A program made the translations under genes and the position numbers. Below are positions 15,743-25,700 of a stretch of 64,000 nucleotides of DNA, piece after piece (the first letter of the stretch is position 1; each line of letters begins with the position of its first letter). The DNA is from Cognatilysobacter claricitrinus (lineage in GTDB: Bacteria > Pseudomonadota > Gammaproteobacteria > Xanthomonadales > Xanthomonadaceae): contig NZ_BAAFZV010000001.1 of assembly GCF_045866565.1 (NCBI RefSeq), positions 1-64,000 on the forward strand. The letters run 5' to 3'. The notes below the pieces were generated by a model that had not been told where the DNA came from, did no database searches, and saw nothing but the letters and a program-made list of their open reading frames with translations.

Positions 15743-17392
15743 TCAGTTCACGCTGACCGCACTCCACGCGGCGGCGACCGCGTTGTACTGCGGCGAACCG
15801 GCGCCGTACAGATCGGTGGCCGCGCTCAGGGTCGCTGCGCGTGCGCCGGCGTAGTTGGTGGTGGACGTCATGTACGTCGTCAGCGCGGTGTACCAGATCT
15901 TCTGCGCGGCATCGCGTCCGACGCCGACCAGCCCGGTGTTGCCGTTGCACACCAGCGACGCCGGCGTCAGGTTGTACGTCGTACCCGCACCGAAACCGGC
16001 TGGCACCACCGCGCCTTCGGCGAGCAGGTAGAAGAAGTGGTTGGCGACACCGGAGCTGTAGTGCACGTCGATGCTGCCGATGTTCGACGCGTAGCAGTCA
16101 CGCGAACCGCCATCCAGGCTGGGCTTGAACATGTAGCGCAGTGCCTTGAGGCCGGTCGGATTGATCGCGTACGTCTTCTCGCCGATCAGGTAGTCCGGGC
16201 GATCGGTCGGATTGTTGGCGTAGAACTCGACCATCGTGCCGAAGATGTCCGACGTCGCCTCGTTCAGGCCGCCCGATTCGCCCGAATAGACGAGGTCGGC
16301 CGTGTGGCTCGTCACGCCGTGGCTCATCTCGTGGCCCGACACGTCGAGCACGGTCAGCGGGTTCGTCGAGATCCCGTCGCCATCGCCATACGTCATGCAG
16401 AAGCAGTTGTCCGACCAGAACGCGTTGTTGTAGTTGCGGCCGTAGTGCACGCGACTCATCGCGCCGACGCCGTCGTTGGCGATGCCGTTGCGGCCGTGCA
16501 CGTTCTGGTAGTAGTCCCACGTCATCGCAACGCCGTACGCGACGTCGGCCGCCGCGGTCTGCGCGTTCGACTTCAGGCCGTTGCCCCAGATGTTGTCGGC
16601 GTCGACGACGAGCGTGCCGTTGCCGAACGTCTGCGTGCCCATGTTGGTAACGAACGCATCGCCGCGCGTCGTGTCACGCAGCTGGAAGTTGCCGTTGCCG
16701 CACTGGATCGTGGCGAGCGGGACGCTGCCCGAGGTGAACGTCACGCCGGTGCCGGTCTTCGCGGTCGCGCCCGCGCACAACGCCGGCGGGCCGTCCGGAC
16801 CCTGGATCGCGGTCTCGATCGTGTCCCACTGGTCGAGCACGGCCGCGGTGCGCGCGTCGACGAAGTAATGCATGTCGGTCGGCGTCTGGTCCGCCTTCTT
16901 GCCCGAGAACGTCACCTCATACGCGAGCACCGGCGTGCCGCGGCGCGCGTAGATGACAAGGCGCGCGGCCGGCATGCCCACGAAGCCGGTACCGAAATGC
17001 GCACCCGCCTCGACGACGGCGCGATCGCGCGTCAGCAGCGGCAGGATGCCGGGACGCGCGGTCGTCGCGAGCGTCTGGCTCACGCCGATCGCCTGTCCGT
17101 TGCGCGAATGCACGACGAAGTCACCGCCGATCACCGGCAGGCCGCGATAGGTGCGCGCGAAGCGCACGTGCTCGGTGCCGCGACGGTCGACGGTCGCGTC
17201 CGCCGCGGTGAATGCGTCGGCGTCGGCGCGACGCAGTGTCGACGCCATCGGACCCTGCGCGAGGCCCAGTGCGCGCTGCGCGACGGCCGCGCGGGTGCCG
17301 GCGCCGAGCGTGCCCGCGCTGGCCGGGGCGGAAATTGCGAGCGCCGCGACGATCGCGGCAGTCAACGAACGGAGCGGATGCTGCATGGTCAT
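15743..17392 (-). CDS. Secreted M4-family (thermolysin-like) metalloprotease
   Basis: A 549-residue preproenzyme with a signal peptide (residues 1-27, ending SAPASAG), an FTP/PepSY-type propeptide (about 40-190) and an M4 catalytic domain (about 220-549). Zinc site HEMSH (H354, E355, H358) is followed 20 residues later by E378 in GGLNEATSD, exactly the thermolysin spacing. The catalytic histidine region DVHYSSGVANHFFY is also present. It should be exported and self-matured to an extracellular neutral protease, as in many Lysobacter strains. A second in-frame ATG at 17386 has better spacing from the AGGGG box and may be the true start. A terminator follows. Confidence 0.94.
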   Translation of the reverse strand: MTMQHPLRSLTAAIVAALAISAPASAGTLGAGTRAAVAQRALGLAQGPMASTLRRADADAFTAADATVDRRGTEHVRFARTYRGLPVIGGDFVVHSRNGQAIGVSQTLATTARPGILPLLTRDRAVVEAGAHFGTGFVGMPAARLVIYARRGTPVLAYEVTFSGKKADQTPTDMHYFVDARTAAVLDQWDTIETAIQGPDGPPALCAGATAKTGTGVTFTSGSVPLATIQCGNGNFQLRDTTRGDAFVTNMGTQTFGNGTLVVDADNIWGNGLKSNAQTAAADVAYGVAMTWDYYQNVHGRNGIANDGVGAMSRVHYGRNYNNAFWSDNCFCMTYGDGDGISTNPLTVLDVSGHEMSHGVTSHTADLVYSGESGGLNEATSDIFGTMVEFYANNPTDRPDYLIGEKTYAINPTGLKALRYMFKPSLDGGSRDCYASNIGSIDVHYSSGVANHFFYLLAEGAVVPAGFGAGTTYNLTPASLVCNGNTGLVGVGRDAAQKIWYTALTTYMTSTTNYAGARAATLSAATDLYGAGSPQYNAVAAAWSAVSVN

Positions 17393-17486
17393 TTCCCCTG
17401 GAACGATGGTGCCGGCCGAGTCGACTGCGGCGCGACGGATGAGCCGCGATGCGGCCCGGACGACAGCGAAATCAAGTTGCCGATCT

Positions 17487-18005
17487 TCATGCGCGACGCT
17501 GGACCGGCGTTACAACGCTCGCCACCGGCATGAGCCGGGCGTCGTCGAAATAGGAGATGCGCAACGCGAAGCCGCGCGGCGAATGGCCGATGAAGACGAA
17601 ACCGTCTTCGATCGCCCGCGTGTAGCGCGACGCGAGTTCGCGGTTTTCGAACTCCAGCACGACGCCCACGGACTCCGGCTGCTCCAGCGATGCGTTGTAC
17701 GCGGCGAGCACCTGTCGCGACGCCAGCGCGAATCCGCGCGTGGCCCGCTGCCCGCGGTGGCTCTCGGCGAAGAACTGGCGGTAGTAGTAGACGTGCTGGC
17801 GCAACCGCGGCAGGACACGCAGCGTCGCCGTGGAGACGCCCCATAACGCGCCGTGGGCGTCACGCGCGATCGCGACCGCCTGCAGCGCGCGCTGCTCCGC
17901 CGCCTCACGCGTGGGCAACGCGCCGTGGCGCAGCCAGAAGTCGGCGAGCTCCGCCTGCAACTCGGGCGTTACCTGCTTCCAGACGGCGGTCGTGTCGACG
18001 GACAT
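17487..18005 (-). CDS. Unrecognised 172-residue protein, possibly GNAT-like
   Basis: No signal peptide or membrane helix is seen. The layout (helix-rich N-terminus, then GALWGVSTATL and YYYRQFFAE strands, a RGQRATRGFALAS loop-helix, and a C-terminal EFENRELASRYTRAIEDGF segment) recalls the acetyl-CoA N-acetyltransferase fold, where an R/Q-x-x-G-x-G/A loop binds the cofactor. This is a weak resemblance, not a family match. The gene follows the EF-hand gene by 3 bases and is probably the last member of an autotransporter/TIGR03032/EF-hand operon. It may modify a product of that operon, but its function is unknown. Confidence 0.8.
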   Translation of the reverse strand: MSVDTTAVWKQVTPELQAELADFWLRHGALPTREAAEQRALQAVAIARDAHGALWGVSTATLRVLPRLRQHVYYYRQFFAESHRGQRATRGFALASRQVLAAYNASLEQPESVGVVLEFENRELASRYTRAIEDGFVFIGHSPRGFALRISYFDDARLMPVASVVTPVQRRA

Positions 18006-18008
18006 CGA

Positions 18009-18461
18009 TCAATGCCCCTTCGGCGCCGCCGCTGGCGCAGGCGTCGCCGGCGTGCGCGGCGCGAGCGCCTGCACCAGGCCGATGTACTCCACGAAGCTCA
18101 GGCGCTTGTCGTAGTTCATGTCGAAGCGTGACAGCGGCGCCGCGGCGCCCTGCTGCTTGGCGAGCGCCACGCCGGCGTATTCCTTTGCATCGATGTTGCC
18201 GTCATGGTCCGCATCGAGATGCTGGAACTGCGCGCGCAGGCGCTGCTCGGTTTCCATGCGCGCCTGCAGCCGCGCCCAGCCCTGCCGGAATTCGTCGCGG
18301 GTGAGCGAGCCGTTGTGGTCGGCATCCCATGCAGCGAACACCGCGTCGACCTGCGTCGTCGGCGCCTTCGCCGCGGGCGCGGGCGCGGGGGCGGACGTGG
18401 CGGCGACGGCGAGCGCCGGAGAAACCAGTGCAACTGCTAGGACGATGCTGAAACGCGTCAT
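18009..18461 (-). CDS. Exported EF-hand calcium-binding protein
   Basis: A 150-residue protein with a signal peptide (about 1-22, ending VAAT), a short Ala/Pro linker and EF-hand loops. Two are canonical: DADHNGSLTRDE (about 47-58) and DADHDGNIDAKE (about 85-96). A third, DMNYDKRLSFVE, is degenerate because the loop glycine is replaced. The C-terminal tail is Ala/Pro-rich. It should be periplasmic or surface-exposed and bind calcium. The ATG at 18461 overlaps the stop of the TIGR03032 gene (ATGA at 18458-18461), implying translational coupling. It sits in the autotransporter operon; a calcium-dependent role in adhesin folding or display is inference. Confidence 0.9.
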   Translation of the reverse strand: MTRFSIVLAVALVSPALAVAATSAPAPAPAAKAPTTQVDAVFAAWDADHNGSLTRDEFRQGWARLQARMETEQRLRAQFQHLDADHDGNIDAKEYAGVALAKQQGAAAPLSRFDMNYDKRLSFVEYIGLVQALAPRTPATPAPAAAPKGH

Positions 18462-19654
18462 GGTGCGAGCTCCGCGCCGGGAATGGCGGATTCGAAAGTG
18501 ATGAGGTCGCGGATCTCGGCGGTGCGCAGCCCGATCATCATCGGATTGCGGACACCCGGCAGGAAGCTGATGTCGAACAGCTCGGTGACATCGCCTTCGA
18601 AGCGGATCCAGTTCAGGACGTCGCCATTGGTGAGCGACACGATCTGCACGCCGCACCAAGGATCCGCGTCGCGCTTGCGCAGTTCGTCATCGAGAGCGAG
18701 CCCCTCGAAGCGCTGGTTGCGTGGCTTCGACAGGCCGACCGCGGCGACATTGCCGGCGATCGACAGTCCGCGCGCGAAGCCCGGCACGAACGCTAGCGGC
18801 ACGAACGCCTTCTTCTCGAAGTCGACCCAACCGAGGTGGCCGGTGCCGGCGTTCAATACCCACAATTTGCCGTTCGCCCAGCGCGGCGAATGCGGCATCG
18901 ACAGGCCTTCGCAAACGATCTCGTCGGTTTCGATATCGATCACCACGCCACCATCGCGGCGGCGATCACGCCAACCGTCGACGCTGTCGCTGCGGCATAC
19001 GGCGGTCACGTACTTCGGCCGGCCGTCGACCATCGCCAATCCATTCAGATGGCAACGATCTTCCGGCGCGAGGCGGCTGATGAACGCCGGTTTCCAGATC
19101 GCCTTGAAGCTGTGCGTCGGGCTCAGCTCGGCAAGGCAGGAATATTTGGTATTGACGAACACGACGCGGCCGTCGCTTCGGATGCCGAGCTCGTGGATGT
19201 CGAGATCGCCGATGGTCTGCGCGTTGCGCGGCACGTAGCACTTGTCGTACTGGCCGTGGATGACCTCGTTCGACCGCAGCACGTTCTCGAAGCGCCACAA
19301 CTGGTACAGGCCACCCAGGTAGATGCGCTGCGCGTTGCCGACGACGCCCATCGCACGTTCGAAAATGCGTTCGAAGAACGAAACCCGGCCCTGCGCATCG
19401 CTGCCCACCAGGTACAAGCGACCGCTCTGGTACGACGAGATCGCCAGCGACATGCGGTTCTGCGCGAGCCAACCTGCAAGGCCGCGCGAGCAGCTCTTGT
19501 CGACCTTGAGCTGGGTCAGATCAACCGGCGGCTTGACGGCCGCTGCGCCCACCGCCGGGGCTTCCGCACCGACGGTGTCGAGCCGCGCCTGCGAGTCCGC
19601 GGGCTCGCTGTTTTCGTTGATCGGCGTTGCGTCCGCGCCTTTCTCGGTCGCCAC
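18458..19654 (-). CDS. TIGR03032-family protein
   Basis: This 398-residue protein is recognised by the series LAISSYQSGRLYLVG, DIHELGI, VFVNTKYSCLAELSP, DRCHLNGLAM, VTAVCRSDSVDGWRD and GLSMPHSPRW, characteristic of the TIGR03032 family, which is of unknown biochemical function and looks like a beta-propeller. No signal peptide is evident. The GTG at 19654 is preferred since GGAG lies 6 bases upstream; a GTG at 19744 overlapping the autotransporter stop (GTGA) would add 30 poorly conserved residues. It is positioned between a giant autotransporter and an EF-hand protein on the same strand, suggesting a shared role in surface adhesin biogenesis or modification (inference). Confidence 0.88.
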   Translation of the reverse strand: MATEKGADATPINENSEPADSQARLDTVGAEAPAVGAAAVKPPVDLTQLKVDKSCSRGLAGWLAQNRMSLAISSYQSGRLYLVGSDAQGRVSFFERIFERAMGVVGNAQRIYLGGLYQLWRFENVLRSNEVIHGQYDKCYVPRNAQTIGDLDIHELGIRSDGRVVFVNTKYSCLAELSPTHSFKAIWKPAFISRLAPEDRCHLNGLAMVDGRPKYVTAVCRSDSVDGWRDRRRDGGVVIDIETDEIVCEGLSMPHSPRWANGKLWVLNAGTGHLGWVDFEKKAFVPLAFVPGFARGLSIAGNVAAVGLSKPRNQRFEGLALDDELRKRDADPWCGVQIVSLTNGDVLNWIRFEGDVTELFDISFLPGVRNPMMIGLRTAEIRDLITFESAIPGAELAP

Positions 19655-19740
19655 GTGAAACTCCAGAAGTCGAACATCGATCGAGTATGCCAGCGCCTCG
19701 AAAGGCTCGGCCGGCGGACGAATCCGCCGGCCGCGAAGCA

Positions 19741-22700
19741 TCACCAGGTGTAGCGCATGATCAGCTGGCCGCCGAGGAAGTCCCGCAGCGCGCCGCCGTC
19801 GGTCCAGTCGACGCCACCCGTCAGGCTGATGCCGTGGATCTGCATACCGACGCCGAGGTTGATCATGGCGCTGGTGCCTTCGGTGCTCGTGGTGCCACGG
19901 AAGACGCCGTCGATGTCGTACGACGTTTCGCCGTCGAACTCACGAACCGCGCTTACCGCGCCGTACGGCGTCCACGTCACCGCACCGCTGTGAAGCACGG
20001 TGTTGAACTCGACGCCGAGACGCGCGCGGCTCGAATCGCCACCGTCGGCGGAAAACACCGCCGTCGCGCCGTCGATCGCGTCGATGTTGTCGACTGTGCT
20101 GCGCGTGTACTGCGCCTGCGGCACGACGTTGACACCCGCGAACGACAGTCCGCCGAACCCGGCCTCGACATTCCATGCCGTGCCGTCGCCACGCGTGGTC
20201 TGACGACCAGCCGACGAATCCATCTTGGCCGTGAAGCTGTTCCAGCGGTACGACACATCGACATAGGTGCCGTTCGAGCCGAACCAGCTGCCGTAGAGGC
20301 CGGACGTTTCACCGCGCAGGTGGTCCGTACCCGTGCGCGCCACCTGGTTCTGGCTGGAATCGGCCTCGCCGACGAGCACGCCGACATGCACGCCGCCGCC
20401 GACATGCGCGTCGAAGCCGACTTCGGTGCCATGCGTGGACTGGTCGAAGCGAAGGTCGCCCTGCGAGCCCATGGTCGCGCCGACGTTTTCCGGTGCGATG
20501 CGACCGTGTTCGCCGAACGCGCGTACCCAGGGCCCAAGACCGACGCGACCCTCGTCGCGCGACGGGTCGAAGCCCATGCGCTGGCGCCATGTGCCGACCT
20601 GCGAGGTCATGAGGCTGTGCGCAGCGGGCGCGACGGTGGCGGCAAGCGCGCCCGACGTATTCAGGCCGGCGACGTCGAGACCGACGTAGAACACATCGGC
20701 AGCGGCGTTGCTGGTCGACAACGAACTGGTCACGCCGACCTGCAGGTCGAGGAAGTCGGCCGGCGAATAGCCGATCACGCGCCCGCCGACGAACGAACCC
20801 GCGGTGGAATCTCCCGTCACCCGAGCGAACTCGGTCGGCGTGAGGCTGCCGTCCGGAAGACCCGTGAACGATACGTCGACCGTCTGCACCGTGTTCGGCG
20901 CGACGTTGCCATTCACGACGAGGTGGTCGGCCGTGCCGCCTTGCGGATCGAGATCCACCGCGATGCGACCCGAGCCCGCGAGGTTGCCCTTCAGCGTCAA
21001 GGTGTCGGTCGCGCTGCCGTTGGCCATGTCGATCAGGCCGCTGTTGGTGAACGACTTGGCGTTCGCCGTGCCCATGTCGATCAGCCCGGTGTCGAGTACC
21101 TGCAACGTGCCGGCGTTCGCGAACACGTTACCCGCCGTGCTCGTGCCGAAATCGATCGATCCGCCGCTGAGCAGCAATGTGCCGCCTGCCGCGTTGGTCA
21201 GTGTGTCGTCGCCCGCACCGAAAGCGATCGCGCCGCCGTCGAGCGTCAGGTTGCCGTTCGCGGCGTTCACCAGGCTGTCGTTGCCGTCGCCGAAGTCGGT
21301 CGAGGCGTTCGACACCGTCCACGTGCCGCCCGCGTTGTTGACGAACCGGTCATCGCCGGCACCGGTGATTACCGCGCCGGTGATGTCGCCGCTGTTGCGG
21401 ATGTCCTGCACGCCGGCATCGCCACGCACCGCGATGGCCGCATCACCATCCGCCACCGGCGACAGCGTGCCCGAGTTGAGCAGCGTGCCGGCCGTGTCAA
21501 AACTGATCGCGACGGCGGCGGTGTCGTTGGTCGCGGTGATCAGGCCACGGTTGTCGATGACGACGCTGCCGGATCCGCCTGCTTCGACGCCGATCGCTTC
21601 GTTATAGAGCGATGTCGAGGAGATCGTGCCGGTGTTGAGCAGCGACACCGCGCCCGGACCGTTCGCGATCGACACACCGATCGCCGACGCGTAACCCTCT
21701 GCATCGATCGTCGAGCGGTTCTCGATGGCCAACGTGCCGTAGCCGATCGCATTGATGCCCGTTGCCGCGCCGTAGTTCGACGTCGCCGTGGTCGCACCAC
21801 GGTTGAGCACGCTCGCGTTCGCATAGGTTTGAACGAGGATGCCGTTGGCGATGTTGTACGCCGTGGCATCGATCGGCGCTGCGTTGTCGATCGTGAGCAG
21901 GCCGTTGCTGCCCGCCATGATGCCGTACGCATTGCCGGCGACCGACGTGGCGGTGATGCTGCCGCCAGCAGTCGCCACCGTGGCGCTGCCGTTGCCGAAC
22001 GCATTGACGCCAAAGGCGACGACATCGCCATTGACGGTGAGCGCACCGCTGTTGCGAACGGTCGCGTCGCCGCCGTTGTTGGCGACAAGGCCGAGCGCCA
22101 TGCCCTGCGAATCGACCTGCACGCTGCCGGCATTGATCGCCAGACCGTTGCCGTTGCCATTCACGCCGAGACCGGCCGCGCGGGTGGCGCCCGACACGAT
22201 GAGCGTTCCGGTGTTGCGTGCGCTCGCACTCGTGTCGCTCAGCGCGATCGCGCCGGCGGCGGAATCGCCGCTGACGTTGGCGGCGCCCGAATTCACGAAC
22301 GAGGCCATCGTCGTCGCGTTTAGGTAGGCGCCGTATGCGTCCGCGCCAGTGACGTTGATATCACCACTGCTGCTGACGGTAACGCTGTCGCCCGTCGCGG
22401 CGATGCCGTACGCGCCGGTGGAACCGGTAACGGTGATCGAGCCGCTGTTGGTGGCCGACACGTTGGCGGCTGCGAGATCAAGACCAATGGCGCCGCTGTA
22501 GTCGGACTGCGCGCCGATCGTGCCGCCGTTTGTGAGCGCGATTGCATCGGTGGCGCGAGCCACGACTGCCGTGGCGACGCCGTAGGTGGACGTCGCCTGC
22601 ACCAGACCCGTGCTGCTGGCGTCGACCGCACCACCACCCTGTGCGAGCACACCGATCGCGTCGCCGTACTTGCCCAGTGCGTAGACGTCGCCGGCATTCG

Positions 22701-25700
22701 AAATGCCAACGTCGCCGGCCGTCGCACGGGTACGCACGCCGTATGCGCCGTAAATGCCGACCCCGGCGATGGACCCGGTGTTGTCCACCCGGACGTCGCC
22801 GTTCGTTGCAGTGAGGAAGACCGCTTCCGAGCTGAAGCCCGACGCGCTGCCAACACCCAGCGACGTGATGTCGCCGCTGTTGGTCAGGCGCACGTCCCCG
22901 TAGGTCGAGGTGCCACGCACGCCGACCGAGGGGAAGTAGTACGCCGCCGTCGAGATGCCACCGGCATTGTCGATTGCGACATCGCCCTGCACGGCGCGAC
23001 CGAACACGCCCAGCGCGATCGCGCCGTAAGCGTCGACGAGGCCGTTCGCCATGTTCGAGATAACGACGTCACCGGCGCCCGACTGTGCGCTCACCGCGTA
23101 GGCGAACGCCGCCTGCGCACCGACGTAGCCATTGTTCGACACGCTCGCGCCGTACTGACCGCGCGCGTCGATGGCGTTTGCCCCGTAGCCGCTACTGGCA
23201 ATCACGGTGCCGGTGTTGTCGACATGTGCAGTGCCACCCGACGACGACGCCACGAGTCCGGACGCGTAGTAGCCATTACCGTACGAGGTGGCACGCACGT
23301 CGCCGCCGTTGACCACCGCCGCAAGACCGGCAGCCGACGTCGCGACCACGCCATCGACCGTGCCGTAGCCGTAGACGCCAACGGCGGCGGTGTTGCCGAC
23401 GCTCGTTGCCGCGTCGCCTGCACCCAGGATGCCGGTGGTCGCGAAGTACGGCGACATCGAGTTGACCGTGACCGCGCCGCTATTGGTCAGGTCGACCGTG
23501 CTGCCCGCGCCGGTGGCGATCGCCTCGATACCGGTGGCGATGTAGTACGCGTTGGTCGTGACGTCGCCGGCGTTGACGAGGTCGATATTCCCCGCGTCGT
23601 AGTTGGTCGACACATGGATGCCGGTCGCGACCGCGGACGTCGCGATGTCGCCGATGGTCAGCGCGCCGTCGTTGGTCAGCCCAGCCGTGCCGTCCGAGCG
23701 CACGTCGATGCCGTTGGCGTAGTAGCCGTTGGCGGTGATCGCACCGTGGTTGGTGATCAACGCACCGCCGGTACCGGCGTGCACGCTGATGCCTGTGGCC
23801 GACGAGCCGTAGCCGCCACCGACGCTGACGTCGAGCGCACCGCTGTTGGTCACCGTCGCGAGCCCAGTACCGCTGCTCGCGTAGATGCCGAAAGCGCCGC
23901 CATGCGTGGCCTGCGAATTCACGTCGCCGCCGTTGTCGACGGTCACGCCGTTGAGTGCCTGTGCCTCGATGCCCGCCGACCACGAGTAGCCCGACACGCG
24001 CATCGCGCCGGTGTTCACGACGTTCAGATCGTTTGCATACGCGAAGATGCCATCGGCGGTGGCGTAGGCCGAACTCACGTCGATGCCACCACCACTGACC
24101 ACGCTGACGACGTCGCCAACCGCGGCGATGCCGGTCGCGTCGGCGTAGCCCGTCGCGTTGATGGGGCCGCTGTTGGTGACTGCGATCGTCGTCGCGGCGA
24201 GGTCGAGCCCAACCGCCGCGCCGTAGTAGGACTGCGCGCCAATGGAGCCGCTGTTGTTGACGGTGACCGCGCCATTCGAACGCGCAAAGACCGCGGAGGC
24301 GACGCCGTCGGCGGACTTCGCCTGTATGTCGCCGCTGCTCGTGATGTCGACCGGCCCGTTCGCCTGGGCGCTTACGCCGAGCGCGTCGCCATGGTTGGCC
24401 ACGGCTTCGATGTTCAGCGTGTTGTCGATGCCGATGCTGCCGGCCGTGGCGCGCGTACGCACGCCGTACGCACCGTACTCGCCGTACGCGTAGACCGATC
24501 CGCTGTTGTCGACGTGGATATCGCCGTGGGTGGCGGTCAGCAGGACCGCTTCCGCACTCAAGCCCGATGCGCTGCCATAACCAATGGACGTGATGTCGAG
24601 GCTGTTGTCCAGGCTGACGTCGCCGTACGTGGAGGTGCCGAGCACACCCACCGACGGAAGCAGGCCGGCAACGGTCAGGATCTGCCCGGCGTTGTCGATC
24701 GCGACATCGCCCTGCACTGCCTGACCGAAGACGCCGATTGCGAGCCCGCCGTACGCAGCGATGCCTCCGTTCGCGGTGTTGGTGATGGCGACATCACCGG
24801 CGCCGGAGCGGGCGCCCACGCTGTAGGCCAGAAACGCGTTCGCCTGCACGACGCCGTCGTTCGAAACGCTCGCGCCGTACTGACCGTTGACGTCGATGCC
24901 GTTGGCCGAATAGCCGCCGAGCGCGACGACATTGCCGACGTTGTCGACATGCGCCGTACCGCCGGACGACGAAGCGACCAGGCCCGACGTGACGTAATAG
25001 CCGCTGCTGGACAACGCCTCCGTGTGGACGTCGCCCGCGTTCACGACCGTTGCCGCGCCCGTGGCGGAGGTCGCGACGATGCCGTCGATCGTGCCGTAGC
25101 CATACACGCTCACACGTGCGCCGTTGTCGACGCGCGTCGCCGCGTCGCCGGAAGCGGTGATGCCGGTGGCCGTGGTGTACGGCGAACGCGTATTGACCGT
25201 GATCGCACCTGCGTTGCTGACGCCCACCGTGCTGCCCGCGCCCGTCGCGATCGCCTCGATGCCGGTGGCGATGTACACCGCACCGACGGTGATATCGCCG
25301 GCGTTGAAGACATCGATGTTGCCGGCGTCGTACGCGGTCGATGCGTGGATGCCGGTCGCGACGATCGAGCTGTAGACCCCGCCGATCGTCAGCGCGCCGT
25401 AGTTGGTCAGACTTGCGGTGCCGTCCGAGCGGACGTCGATGCCGTTGGCGTAATAACCCGTCGCGGTGATGTCGCCGCGGTTGTCGACGCGCGCGCCGCC
25501 CGTGCCGGCTTGCACGCCGATACCGGTCGCGACGGAGCCATAGCCGCCGCCCGTCATCACATAGAGCGCGCCGGTATTCGTGACCGTGGCAAGGCCGGTG
25601 CCGCTGCTCGCATACACACCGAACGCGAGGCCCGTGGCGGCCTGCGAGTACACGTTGCCGCTATTGTCGACGCTGACGCCGTTGATGGCTTGGGCTTCGA

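Noticed and set aside
15218..17533. A 771-codon + strand open frame across the M4 protease
   Set aside because: Arg/His/Val-rich shadow; the - strand has signal peptide, zinc site and terminator.
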